From positions 1 to 64,000 of the forward strand of contig JAIOAT010000007.1 of assembly GCA_019873685.1 (NCBI GenBank): DNA of 64,000 bases. Direction: 5' to 3'. A model generated the notes under the pieces. It saw only the letters and a list, made by a program, of their open reading frames with translations, searched no databases and was not told the origin of the DNA. The first letter of the stretch is position 1; each line of letters opens with the position of its first letter. The stretch is from Chloroflexota bacterium (GTDB lineage: Bacteria; Chloroflexota; Anaerolineae; Aggregatilineales; Ch27). The translations under genes and the position numbers were made by a program. Below, piece after piece: positions 36,898 to 45,974 of the stretch.

Positions 36898-37974
36898 ATG
36901 GTACGCCTTCATCCGAGCTTGCGGCTGGCGGTATGGGCATTGGCTGTGGCGCTGCTGGTGCTTTCGGGCAGTGCTGCTCTGTGGGCGCAGACACCGGTGC
37001 GTCCTGTCGCCCTCCTGTTGCTGAGCGCCTCCCTGACCCGCGAACAACACCGGGCCGCCGCAGCGCTGGCCGGGACGCTGCAGAGCGTCGTTCCACCCTG
37101 GTTGTCCATCGGAGTCGAAACGCTGTCAGCAGTGGCCGATTCAGCGCCGATCGTGGGGCGTGCGCCGCTGGTCGTGCTCGTCCAGCCATGTCCTGCGGCA
37201 AACTGCCAGCTCTGGCTGCGCTTCCTGCCCGTAACACCGGCCGCTCACAGTCTGATCACCCCCGCCCTCCAGGATGCCATTCTGACCGCTGACCCGCCCG
37301 CGCTGGCTTACCAGCCCGGCGAGGACACGCTGGCCACAAACCTCGTCGCTGGCCTGGCAGCCTATGCTACCGATCGCTGCACGGACGCCCTGCACTATCT
37401 GGATCAGGCCGCCGCGACCCTGCCATCACCTCATACGCTGGCATTTTTCCGCGCCCGCTGCCGCCACGGTGAGCGGGATTACGCTGCCGCCTTTGATCTC
37501 CTGCGGGCGGCCCGCCCGGCGCTGCTGGCGGCCGCCCCGGACCCGGCCCTGCTGGCCCTGTGGAACGCGGCCATGGCCGACGCGCTGGCCCAGAACTTCG
37601 CCTTCGACCGGGCGCTGGCCTGGGACGATCGAGCCATCCGCGCCGCCCGCCGCAGTGAACCGGTCGCGGCAAGGAACCGGCAGCTACTGGCTGAACTCTA
37701 CCTGCTGCGTGGCCAGCACCGCCTGTACCTGTACGAATGGGACGCGGTTCTGGCCGACTACAACCAGGCCCTGGACCTCATGCCTGATCTGCCCCGCGCC
37801 TATTACCTGCGCGGGCTGCTCCATTACACTTTGAACCAGCGGGCCGCCGCCTACGCCGACCTGACTCGCTACCTGGCCCTGGAAACCGACCCGTCCAGCC
37901 CCCTGCTCCCGCTGGCCCACCAGTATGCCGACGATCTGGCGCGTCTGCTGGCCACGCCCGCGCCTCCAGCCTGA
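36898..37974 (+). CDS. secreted/membrane-anchored TPR-repeat protein
   Basis: N-terminal hydrophobic segment LAVWALAVALLVLSGSAALWAQ; TPR-like YNQALDLMPDLPRAYYLRGLLHYTLNQRAAAYADLTRYLAL. Confidence 0.8.
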   Translation: MVRLHPSLRLAVWALAVALLVLSGSAALWAQTPVRPVALLLLSASLTREQHRAAAALAGTLQSVVPPWLSIGVETLSAVADSAPIVGRAPLVVLVQPCPAANCQLWLRFLPVTPAAHSLITPALQDAILTADPPALAYQPGEDTLATNLVAGLAAYATDRCTDALHYLDQAAATLPSPHTLAFFRARCRHGERDYAAAFDLLRAARPALLAAAPDPALLALWNAAMADALAQNFAFDRALAWDDRAIRAARRSEPVAARNRQLLAELYLLRGQHRLYLYEWDAVLADYNQALDLMPDLPRAYYLRGLLHYTLNQRAAAYADLTRYLALETDPSSPLLPLAHQYADDLARLLATPAPPA

Positions 37975-37985
37975 GGAGTTCATCC

Positions 37986-39875
37986 ATGCACACCCATCGC
38001 TCTGTAACCCTCTTGCTGGCGCTGATCCTGATGGCGATCTTCCCGTTGCTGCCAGTTGCAGCCCAATCCGGCAATGACGCCGCCCCCCTGATTCTGGTCG
38101 CTGTACCCGGTGGAGAGGGTGAGCGGCTGGCCGGACGGCTGGGCGCGGCCTTTCACCTGCTGGGGAGCGCCGGCTCCGCCCGACACTACAGCGGCCCGGT
38201 GACCAGCGTTGACGCCGCCCTGCGGGCCGGGCGATACTTCAACGCGACCGTCATCGTCTGGATCGCACCGGATGCGCCCACCGATCTGCGGACAACCGTC
38301 CGCGGGTGGGCAGCTGTTCCCACCACAGCGATCACCGGCCGGTTGCCGTTGGCCGGGCCAGATTCCCGCCCGCTGGTCGCTGCCATCCACACCATCGTCG
38401 GCCAGGCGCTGACCGTATACGGCCAGTGCCGCCCGGCGGTCAGCAGCTTGAACCGCGCGATCACACTGGCCCCTCGCCGCTGGCCCGGCCTGGTCGAAGC
38501 CCGCTACTACCGGGGCATGTGCTACATGCAGGCAGGCGATCTGCCGCACGCCCTCGAAGACCTCGACGCCGCCCGCAGTAGTGCCGACGCGCCATGGTAC
38601 GTCCACCATGCCGCCGCCTGGGTCTACGCTGACCTGGGGCAGTATCCCGTTGCCCTGGCTGCCATAGATGAAGCCATCACCCGCCTGCCGGATACCTCCG
38701 ACCTGCTGGCCGACCGTGCCTATTTCCACCGCCAGGCAGGCAACAACACCGCCGCGCTGACCGATCTTAACCGGGCGATTGCCCAGCAACCGGAAAGCAT
38801 CGCATTCCGTCTGAGCCGCGCCGAAGTCCTGACTGCGCTGGGCCGCTACCGGGCGGCGCTGGCAGATGTGGAGGCTGGACTGGCGCTGAACCCGCCCGAT
38901 CGTGCGCCGCTGCTGTTCCAGCGCGGCCTGCTCTACCTGTACCTGAACCGTCCCACCGCCGCCGTAGATGATCTGCGGGCATATACAACGCTTCGCCCGG
39001 AAGACCCGTCTGGCTGGATCAATCTTGGTCAGGCGCACGAGCGCAGCGGGGAAACCTTCAGCGCCATCCAGGCCTATGAGACAGCGCTCAGCGTCGGCCC
39101 GGAAGCCACGTATCTATACAGCACCCTGGCCCGGTTGTACTACGAAGCAGCGGGCGTGCTACCCACCGGGTCGCCGGAGGCTGAGCGACACCTGGAACTG
39201 GCTGAACTGGCCGCCACCGCCGCCCTGAACGCCTACAGCCAGGACGCCACCGCCCTGCTCTACCGGGCGCTTGCCCGACTGGCGCGCGGGGACGATACCC
39301 TGGCCCTGGAAGACCTCAGCGCCGGGATCGACATCGCTCCGGACATGGACGGTCTGCGCTACAACCGCGCCGTCCTTTACGCCCACCTGGGCGAGGCGGC
39401 TCTGGATCGGGCTGAACGCGAGCGCCTGCTCCGCGCCGCCCTGGAAGATTACGCCGCCCTGCTGCGCCTGGACTTCCCGGCCTACAGCTACCTGCTGCCA
39501 ACCATCGGCGCGCTGTATGTTGACCTTGGCGCGTACGAAGAAGCTATCGAGCACTTCGCCGCCTACGATGAGCTGTATCCCGCCGCCCGGCCTGACCAGC
39601 CGGAGACGCTGGCCCGCGCCCGCGCCTACGATGGCGCCGGGCGCTACACCGACGCCGCTGCTGCCTACACCCGCGCCCTCGAAGGCGACTCACCGGCCCT
39701 GGCCTGCCAGGCCCGGCTGGCGCTGGCCATCCTCACGGGCCGCCGCCTGAGTCGCCCGGCTGATGCCGCTGTGCTCCTCAGAGACTACCTGACTGGTGGT
39801 TGCACGCGCAATCCGGTGACGCTGGCCGCGCTCGAAGCGCTCCACCATAGCTGGCAAGGCGCAGAAAGCGGCTGA
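37986..39875 (+). CDS. secreted TPR-repeat protein
   Basis: Signal peptide; multiple TPRs (ALTDLNRAIAQQPESIAFRLSRAEVLTALGRYRAALADVEAGLAL...). Confidence 0.88.
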   Translation: MHTHRSVTLLLALILMAIFPLLPVAAQSGNDAAPLILVAVPGGEGERLAGRLGAAFHLLGSAGSARHYSGPVTSVDAALRAGRYFNATVIVWIAPDAPTDLRTTVRGWAAVPTTAITGRLPLAGPDSRPLVAAIHTIVGQALTVYGQCRPAVSSLNRAITLAPRRWPGLVEARYYRGMCYMQAGDLPHALEDLDAARSSADAPWYVHHAAAWVYADLGQYPVALAAIDEAITRLPDTSDLLADRAYFHRQAGNNTAALTDLNRAIAQQPESIAFRLSRAEVLTALGRYRAALADVEAGLALNPPDRAPLLFQRGLLYLYLNRPTAAVDDLRAYTTLRPEDPSGWINLGQAHERSGETFSAIQAYETALSVGPEATYLYSTLARLYYEAAGVLPTGSPEAERHLELAELAATAALNAYSQDATALLYRALARLARGDDTLALEDLSAGIDIAPDMDGLRYNRAVLYAHLGEAALDRAERERLLRAALEDYAALLRLDFPAYSYLLPTIGALYVDLGAYEEAIEHFAAYDELYPAARPDQPETLARARAYDGAGRYTDAAAAYTRALEGDSPALACQARLALAILTGRRLSRPADAAVLLRDYLTGGCTRNPVTLAALEALHHSWQGAESG

Positions 39876-39971
39876 TCCGCTTCCGATTCGTCAGCTGGCG
39901 GTTGCACGGCGGGCGGCTGTGACGTTACAGTTGAGCCAGCCCCTTTCGCCAGCCATCGTTCCGGAGGGCCT

Positions 39972-42620
39972 ATGAGACCCAGAACTCTGTTCTTCGCCGG
40001 TCTGACCGCGTTGCTGCTGACCCTCATCCTCACGGCAGGCTGCCTGGTCGCCTACAATGCCACCCGGATGCTGCCTGAACATGACGGTCTGACCTACCTG
40101 AGTGGCCTGCATGACCGGGTGACCATCCTGCGGGACGAGTACGGCATCCCCCATATCTATGCTAGCAACACAGAAGATCTGTTCTTTGCCCAGGGCTATG
40201 TCCACGCCCAGGATCGCTGGTGGCAGATGGAATTCCAGCGCCATACCGGTCTGGGCCGCATCCAGGAATTGACCGGCTTCAACGCCAGCGCCCTCGGCAG
40301 CGACCTGTATATCCGCACATGGGGCTGGAACCGCGCCGCCGCTGCTGATGAAGCCTTCATGGCCCCGGAAACACGCACTGCTCTGGAAGCCTATGCGGCT
40401 GGCGTTAACGCCTACATTGCCGGGAAGCCTGGCGGAGACCTGGCCCTGGAGTACACCCTTCTCGGTCTGACCGGCGTGCAGATTGATCTCGAACCCTGGA
40501 CGCCGCTGGATACCACCGCTTTCGCCAAGACCATGGCCTGGTACCTGGGCGGCAATGCCGATGAGGAACTGGAGCGTCAGGAAGTGCTGAACCGGCTTGG
40601 CCCGGAACTGACTGAGGCGTACTTTCCGCCCTATCCATTTGACCGCCGCCCGACCATCCTCACCGCTGCCGATCTGCCGATCACGTCCGCCAGCCTGACG
40701 ACCGCGAACAGCACATCTGTCACCGGCAGCGGGACGGACGAGATTGCCCGGAACGTTGCCACATCAATGGCCGGCGGCCCGGCGGCGCTGGCGTTCCTGC
40801 CTCCGCGCGGTGCTGACATTGGCAGCAACAACTGGGTCATCTCCGGGAGCAACACGGCATCCGGCCTGCCCATCCTGGCCAATGACCCCCACCTGAACAT
40901 CCAGATGCCGTCCATCTGGTACGAGATCGGCCTGCACTGCCGCCCGCTCAGCGAAGCCTGCCCTTATGACGTGGTCGGCTTCAGCTTCGTTGGCGCGCCG
41001 GCGGTGATCGCCGGCCACAACCAGCGCATCGCCTGGGGAGTCACCAACCTCAACCCGGACGTGCAGGACCTCTACATCATCCGCGTCAACCCGGACAACC
41101 CCTACCAGTACGAGTACAACGGCAAATGGCGGGACATGGAGGTCGTCACGGAGACTATCCGCATCGGCGGCGGTATGGAACCGCGCGAGGACGATCCCGC
41201 CACTGAACGCTGCGAAGGTGTCCGCGACCTGCCGTTGACGCCTGACGGCGCGCTGGAGATCACGGTCCGGATCACCCACTTCGGGCCGATCATCACCGAC
41301 AACACGATTACCGAGGACTGCCGCTTTGTCGGCCTGACCGAAGAAGGCGATCCGCTGGCAGTACGCTGGACAGGGCTGGAACCGGGCGATCTAATGCATG
41401 CTGTCCTGGCAATCAACCGGGCAGGAAACTGGGAGGAATTCCGCCAGGCGCTAACCTATTGGGACTGGCCAGCGCAAAATTTCGTCTACGCGGATGTTGA
41501 CGGCAATATTGGCTACCAGGCGCCGGGCAAAATCCCCATCCGCGCCGCCGATCATAGTGGTCTGCTCCCCGTGCCGGGCTGGACTGACGCCTACGAATGG
41601 CGGGGCACCATCCCGTTTGACCTGCTGCCGCGCATCCTGAACCCAGAACGCGGCTGGATCGTCACCGCCAACCACGCTGTCGTCCCACCGGAATACGATG
41701 ACCAGCTGGCCGCTACGCTGGGCGCGGACGCTAACTACACGATCAGCCAGAACTGGGATGAAGGCTATCGTGGTCAGCGGATCGTGGAAATGGTCAGTGG
41801 CACGCGCGCCCATACCGTTGAGACCGTGGCCGAGATTCAGGGGGATAGCCACAGTCTCGTCGCCGAAGAGCTTCTCCCTTACCTGCTCGCCCTGGAATTC
41901 CCCGATCAGGCTCTGGCCGACGCGGTCACCTGGCTGGCCGGCTGGAACCTGCAGATGGATAAGGATAGCCCGCAGGCGGCCCTCTTTGAGATGTTCTGGC
42001 TGAAGCTTTCCGCAGCTCTCTGGGAAGACCAGCTTGGTTCGCCGGGCGGCGGGGCCTGGGCGGTGCAGTTGCTGCTGGATCAGCCGGATCATCCCTGGTG
42101 GGATGATACCAGCACGCCCGATGTGATCGAGACGCGCGATGACATCCTGATCCGCGCTCTGACCGAGGCGCTGGACGCCATGACCGCCGCGTGGGGCGCC
42201 GACCGGGCTGCCTGGCGCTGGGGCAACCTGCACACCGCCACGTTCGTCAATACCCCGCTCGGCCAGAGTGGTATCGGGCTGATCGAGACGCTCTTCAACG
42301 CTGGTCCGGTTGCGGCCAACGGCAGCTCCCGCGCCATCAACAACACGGCCTGGAGCTTTTCCGCGCCGTTTGCCGTGCGCAGTCTGCCTTCCTTCCGGAT
42401 GATCGTTGATCTGGCTGATCTGGAAAACAGCCGGGCCATCCACACTACCGGGCAGAGCGGCCACCCGCTCAGCCCGCACTACCGCGATATGATCGAAGCC
42501 TGGCGCACCATCAGCTATCATCCGCTGCGCTTTGGCGACGAAGCCGTCAAAGCGGCAACCAGACATACGCTGGAACTCCGCCCGGCCCCCGGTGCAGGCA
42601 GCGGACCCGCCACAGACTGA
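39972..42620 (+). CDS. penicillin acylase family protein
   Basis: VTILRDEYGIPHIYASNTEDLFFAQGYVHAQDRWWQMEFQRH; IGSNNWVISGSNTASGLPILANDPHLNIQMPSIWYEIGL (Ntn Ser nucleophile). Confidence 0.95.
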   Translation: MRPRTLFFAGLTALLLTLILTAGCLVAYNATRMLPEHDGLTYLSGLHDRVTILRDEYGIPHIYASNTEDLFFAQGYVHAQDRWWQMEFQRHTGLGRIQELTGFNASALGSDLYIRTWGWNRAAAADEAFMAPETRTALEAYAAGVNAYIAGKPGGDLALEYTLLGLTGVQIDLEPWTPLDTTAFAKTMAWYLGGNADEELERQEVLNRLGPELTEAYFPPYPFDRRPTILTAADLPITSASLTTANSTSVTGSGTDEIARNVATSMAGGPAALAFLPPRGADIGSNNWVISGSNTASGLPILANDPHLNIQMPSIWYEIGLHCRPLSEACPYDVVGFSFVGAPAVIAGHNQRIAWGVTNLNPDVQDLYIIRVNPDNPYQYEYNGKWRDMEVVTETIRIGGGMEPREDDPATERCEGVRDLPLTPDGALEITVRITHFGPIITDNTITEDCRFVGLTEEGDPLAVRWTGLEPGDLMHAVLAINRAGNWEEFRQALTYWDWPAQNFVYADVDGNIGYQAPGKIPIRAADHSGLLPVPGWTDAYEWRGTIPFDLLPRILNPERGWIVTANHAVVPPEYDDQLAATLGADANYTISQNWDEGYRGQRIVEMVSGTRAHTVETVAEIQGDSHSLVAEELLPYLLALEFPDQALADAVTWLAGWNLQMDKDSPQAALFEMFWLKLSAALWEDQLGSPGGGAWAVQLLLDQPDHPWWDDTSTPDVIETRDDILIRALTEALDAMTAAWGADRAAWRWGNLHTATFVNTPLGQSGIGLIETLFNAGPVAANGSSRAINNTAWSFSAPFAVRSLPSFRMIVDLADLENSRAIHTTGQSGHPLSPHYRDMIEAWRTISYHPLRFGDEAVKAATRHTLELRPAPGAGSGPATD

Positions 42621-42629
42621 GATCAAACA

Positions 42630-42667
42630 TCACGGGGCGCGCCGGGCTAACCCGGTGCGCCCCGTGA
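42630..42667. terminator. bidirectional terminator-like hairpin
   Basis: TCACGGGGCGC-GCCGGG-CTAA-CCCGGT-GCGCCCCGTGA between convergent genes. Confidence 0.7.
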
Positions 42668-42686
42668 CGCTGTCGCCCGTTCGCGG

Positions 42687-42923
42687 CTACAGACCAATGT
42701 CAATCCGCCGCAGAGCGATCAGCAGCAGCGTCCCCAGCACGGAAGTCGCCAGGAAGATCAGAATGGACAGCAGCATCCGCTCCAGGGCAGTCATGCCCAG
42801 GAAGCGCCGCTCCTCGGTTTCTTCTTCCTCTTCGTCCAGCAGCGCCTCTTCAACCGGCGCGCCAAACAGTTCTTCATCATCCTGTGCCGCGCTCTCGCGC
42901 AGGCGATCCAGCATCGACATACG
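42687..42923 (-). CDS. small acidic single-TM protein
   Basis: MSMLDRLRESAAQDDEELFGAPVEEALLDEEEEETEERRFLGMTALERMLLSILIFLATSVLGTLLLIALRR. Confidence 0.6.
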   Translation of the reverse strand, partial: RMSMLDRLRESAAQDDEELFGAPVEEALLDEEEEETEERRFLGMTALERMLLSILIFLATSVLGTLLLIALRRIDIGL

Positions 42924-42990
42924 CTCCACGCCCTCCCTCACCTAACAGCCAGCGGAGTCGTCCCCAGCATAGTGTCAACGGGCGCGGCTG

Positions 42991-44406
42991 TCAATCCGTG
43001 TTCTCTGCCGCCCCTGCATACACGGCAAAGGCCGGGTCGGGAATGCCCCGCCGCCAGACGCCATCCACCAGCCGGAAGGTGATCGGCGTTTGATTCCCTT
43101 CTGCATCCTGGACAACTGCCCAGGCGCAATTCCCGCCATCGCTGCCAAATCCAGTGATCACGCGCACCACCGTCGGCACCGGCGGCGCGACACCGGCTGC
43201 ATAACTGGCGATCAATGCCTCGGCTTCACCCCGCGCTGCCGGATCGTAAAGTCCGCGCAGGGCATCCGGAAGACCCTGCGCCAGCAAGAACGGCTCCAGG
43301 GCCAGCCGCCACTGGAAGAACTCCCGCCAGTCAACCGGCAGCGCCTCCAGCGGTGTAGCGAAGATGTGCGCCAGGATGTCGATATCTGCTTCCGGCGTCA
43401 GACGTTCGGCCAGCAGTGCAGCTGCCCGCTCGCCATAGGCGGTGACCAGACTCTCCACGAAGCTGGAGCCAAGCACCCCGCCATCGCCCAGGAAGCGCCC
43501 CACCAACCAGTCGCGCAGGGCAGCCCGCAAGAACGCCGCATCGCGGGATGCATCCTCTACCGGGGCGGCGCCCGCCTGGATCAGCACCCGTTCAGCCAGC
43601 AGATCGCCGATCCGCCGCGCCAGATCAGGCTCAAGCGGGACATCCGCCCGCGCCCGGCCCAGCAGCGGCGAAGCCACCCGCAGCACATCAGCCTCATCCG
43701 GCGACCAGCTCACCTCCACAAATGGATCGGGCATGATTCGCACGGTCAACGCGGGCAATGGCGTCGGGCAATCCAGCCAGGTGCAGCCCTGCCCCCACAG
43801 GCGCTCCAGCCCTGGCTGCAGGGCTTCCGCCAGCGGGCTATCCAGCGAGCCGTAGCTCAGGGTGAAATTCGCGCCGGAGATCGTCGCCGGCATCCCCCAG
43901 AAGGTAATATCACGCGGGACATGCCGCCAGCCATCCGCGTAGCGCCAGTAGAACCACACCTGCCGGTAGGGGATGCCGTTGATGGCTTCTTCCACCAGCA
44001 CCCAGGCCCGGCTCTCATCCACAGCCAGGTCGATCACCTTGCCGGAGACATCCACATCAGCCTGCTGCTTGAGTTCCTGATACTGCCAGAAACGTTCGGC
44101 CTGTCCCAGCATCCAGGCGTCGCTGCTACTGCGCTGAATAGCCAGGAAAGCAGCCAGGTCACCAACGCGCAGCGCCGCCGCCTCCGCCGCTACGGTCTCG
44201 CGGAGCTGGCGCTTTAGCTCCTGGTCGACGTACCACAACCGGGCCAGGATTCCACCCGCCACCGTCAGGATCAACAGCACGATCAGCAGCGTGGCCAGCA
44301 GGGCGCGCCCGCCATTGGCCCGTCGCCACCGGACATCCGCCGGGGATTCGCCCAGTTCGCGGGCGACTGTCTCACGCTCAACTTCCCAGTCCAGCCGAAC
44401 ACCCAT
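42991..44406 (-). CDS. uncharacterised single-TM anchored extracytoplasmic protein
   Basis: TM segment ALLATLLIVLLILTVAGGILARLWYV; large C-terminal region without recognised domain. Confidence 0.75.
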   Translation of the reverse strand: MGVRLDWEVERETVARELGESPADVRWRRANGGRALLATLLIVLLILTVAGGILARLWYVDQELKRQLRETVAAEAAALRVGDLAAFLAIQRSSSDAWMLGQAERFWQYQELKQQADVDVSGKVIDLAVDESRAWVLVEEAINGIPYRQVWFYWRYADGWRHVPRDITFWGMPATISGANFTLSYGSLDSPLAEALQPGLERLWGQGCTWLDCPTPLPALTVRIMPDPFVEVSWSPDEADVLRVASPLLGRARADVPLEPDLARRIGDLLAERVLIQAGAAPVEDASRDAAFLRAALRDWLVGRFLGDGGVLGSSFVESLVTAYGERAAALLAERLTPEADIDILAHIFATPLEALPVDWREFFQWRLALEPFLLAQGLPDALRGLYDPAARGEAEALIASYAAGVAPPVPTVVRVITGFGSDGGNCAWAVVQDAEGNQTPITFRLVDGVWRRGIPDPAFAVYAGAAENTD

Positions 44407-44430
44407 CCCGGCGTCTAGCTCCTGACTCGT

Positions 44431-45192
44431 CTACGCTTCATCCAGAATAGTCACTTCGCCGGCCAGCAGTGGCCGCAGCGACCCATCGTCCTGCCGCACC
44501 AGCAACGCGCCCCGATCATCCAGCGCCTCGGCCAGGCCGCTGAACCGCTCATGACCGGCGGCAACATCGACCCGCCGTCCCAGCGTGACGTTATACTGCG
44601 TCCATGTTTCCAGCAAGATTGGCTCGCGCACCCGTGGCATCCAGGCATCAAGATGCGCCAGCAGATCGCCCAGCAATACTCCGCGAGGGCAGGGACGTCC
44701 CAGCGCCGCCTCAACCGTGGTCGCCCGGTACGCCTCCAGCGCTTCCGGGGGGAGCGCGTCGCGCCGCACATTGACGCCTATCCCCAGCGCCACCGCGCTC
44801 AGCCGATCGCCCGCCCAGACTGCCTCCGCCAGGATTCCAGCGACCTTGCGCCCGGCCAGCTGCACATCATTGGGCCACTTGATGCCCGGCTGCAGCCCCA
44901 GCCCTGCCAGCGTCTCGGCCAGCGCCACCGCGCCGAGCAGCGTGACGCGCCCCAGTTCCTCCGGCGGCAGGGCCGGACGCAGGACGATGGACAGCAGGAG
45001 CGACGAACCGGGGGCGGCCAACCAGGTGCGGCCAAGCCGCCCGCGGCCCGCCGTCTGTTCGTCAGCGATCACGGTCGCCCCGGTCGCTGCGCCTTCCAGC
45101 GCCCAGGCGCGGGCGATATCCTGAGTGCTGGGCACCTGCGCAAAATAGCGACAGGGACGCCCGCCCAGGTCAGGCAGCCAGTCCCCGGTCAT
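44431..45192 (-). CDS. birA: biotin--[acetyl-CoA-carboxylase] ligase
   Basis: STQDIARAWALEGAATGATVIADEQTAGRGRLGRTWLAAPGSSLLLSIVLRP; GIKWPNDVQLAGRKVAGILAE. Confidence 0.92.
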   Translation of the reverse strand: MTGDWLPDLGGRPCRYFAQVPSTQDIARAWALEGAATGATVIADEQTAGRGRLGRTWLAAPGSSLLLSIVLRPALPPEELGRVTLLGAVALAETLAGLGLQPGIKWPNDVQLAGRKVAGILAEAVWAGDRLSAVALGIGVNVRRDALPPEALEAYRATTVEAALGRPCPRGVLLGDLLAHLDAWMPRVREPILLETWTQYNVTLGRRVDVAAGHERFSGLAEALDDRGALLVRQDDGSLRPLLAGEVTILDEA

Positions 45193-45417
45193 AGCCCTAT
45201 CCCTTCGCTCGCTGATCTTGCCTGTGGTTGCTGTCATTGTAGCGCCCCGCCGGGCGGCCCGGCAACAGGCGGAACCCGCGGCGCTTCTGTCCGGTGTCGG
45301 GCGGGTCGGCGACAGGCGAGAGCCGAGAGCCGCAGCGATTTTGTCCAGCGCCGGGCATCAAGTACAATTCACAGGCAATCCTGGCGATCCTGACGCCACA
45401 GAAGGACAGAACGAGCT

Positions 45418-45933
45418 ATGGATCACCTCTGGACACCCTGGCGCATGGCTTACCTGCGCGGCGAATCCGACAAGCCGGACGGGTGTATCTTCTGCCACAA
45501 GATCAGCGCTGATGATGACGCTGAGTTCGTCGTCTTCCGCTCAGAGCATGTCTACGTCACGCTCAACCGCTTCCCCTACAACAACGGGCACCTGTTGATC
45601 GTGCCATATGCGCACATCGGTGAATTCACCGCCCTGCCGCTGGAAACCCTGACCGACCTCATGCGCACCACACAGGAAGCGATCGTTGCCCTGCGAGCTG
45701 TGTACAACCCTGCCGCGTTTAACGTCGGCCTGAACCTCGGCGCAGCCGCCGGGGCCGGTGTCGCTGAGCATCTCCATCTGCATATCGTCCCGCGCTGGCC
45801 GGGCGACGCCAGTTACCTGAGCGTCATCGCTGGCACGCGGGTCATCCCTGACCTGCTGGAAGACACCTACCGCAGCCTGCGGGCCGCCTGGCCCCCGCGC
45901 GGGGCGGATTCCGGCGGGGCTGCAACAGGTTAA
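45418..45933 (+). CDS. HIT family hydrolase/phosphorylase
   Basis: LNRFPYNNGHLLIVPYAHIGEF; HLHLHIVPRWPGD (HxHxHxx). Confidence 0.95.
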   Translation: MDHLWTPWRMAYLRGESDKPDGCIFCHKISADDDAEFVVFRSEHVYVTLNRFPYNNGHLLIVPYAHIGEFTALPLETLTDLMRTTQEAIVALRAVYNPAAFNVGLNLGAAAGAGVAEHLHLHIVPRWPGDASYLSVIAGTRVIPDLLEDTYRSLRAAWPPRGADSGGAATG

Positions 45934-45974
45934 GCTGGACCGTCCGAATGCGCCGGAGAATGGAGCGACGACCG

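Noticed and set aside
41451-42626. 391-aa - strand ORF
   Set aside because: Antisense to penicillin acylase; no family features.
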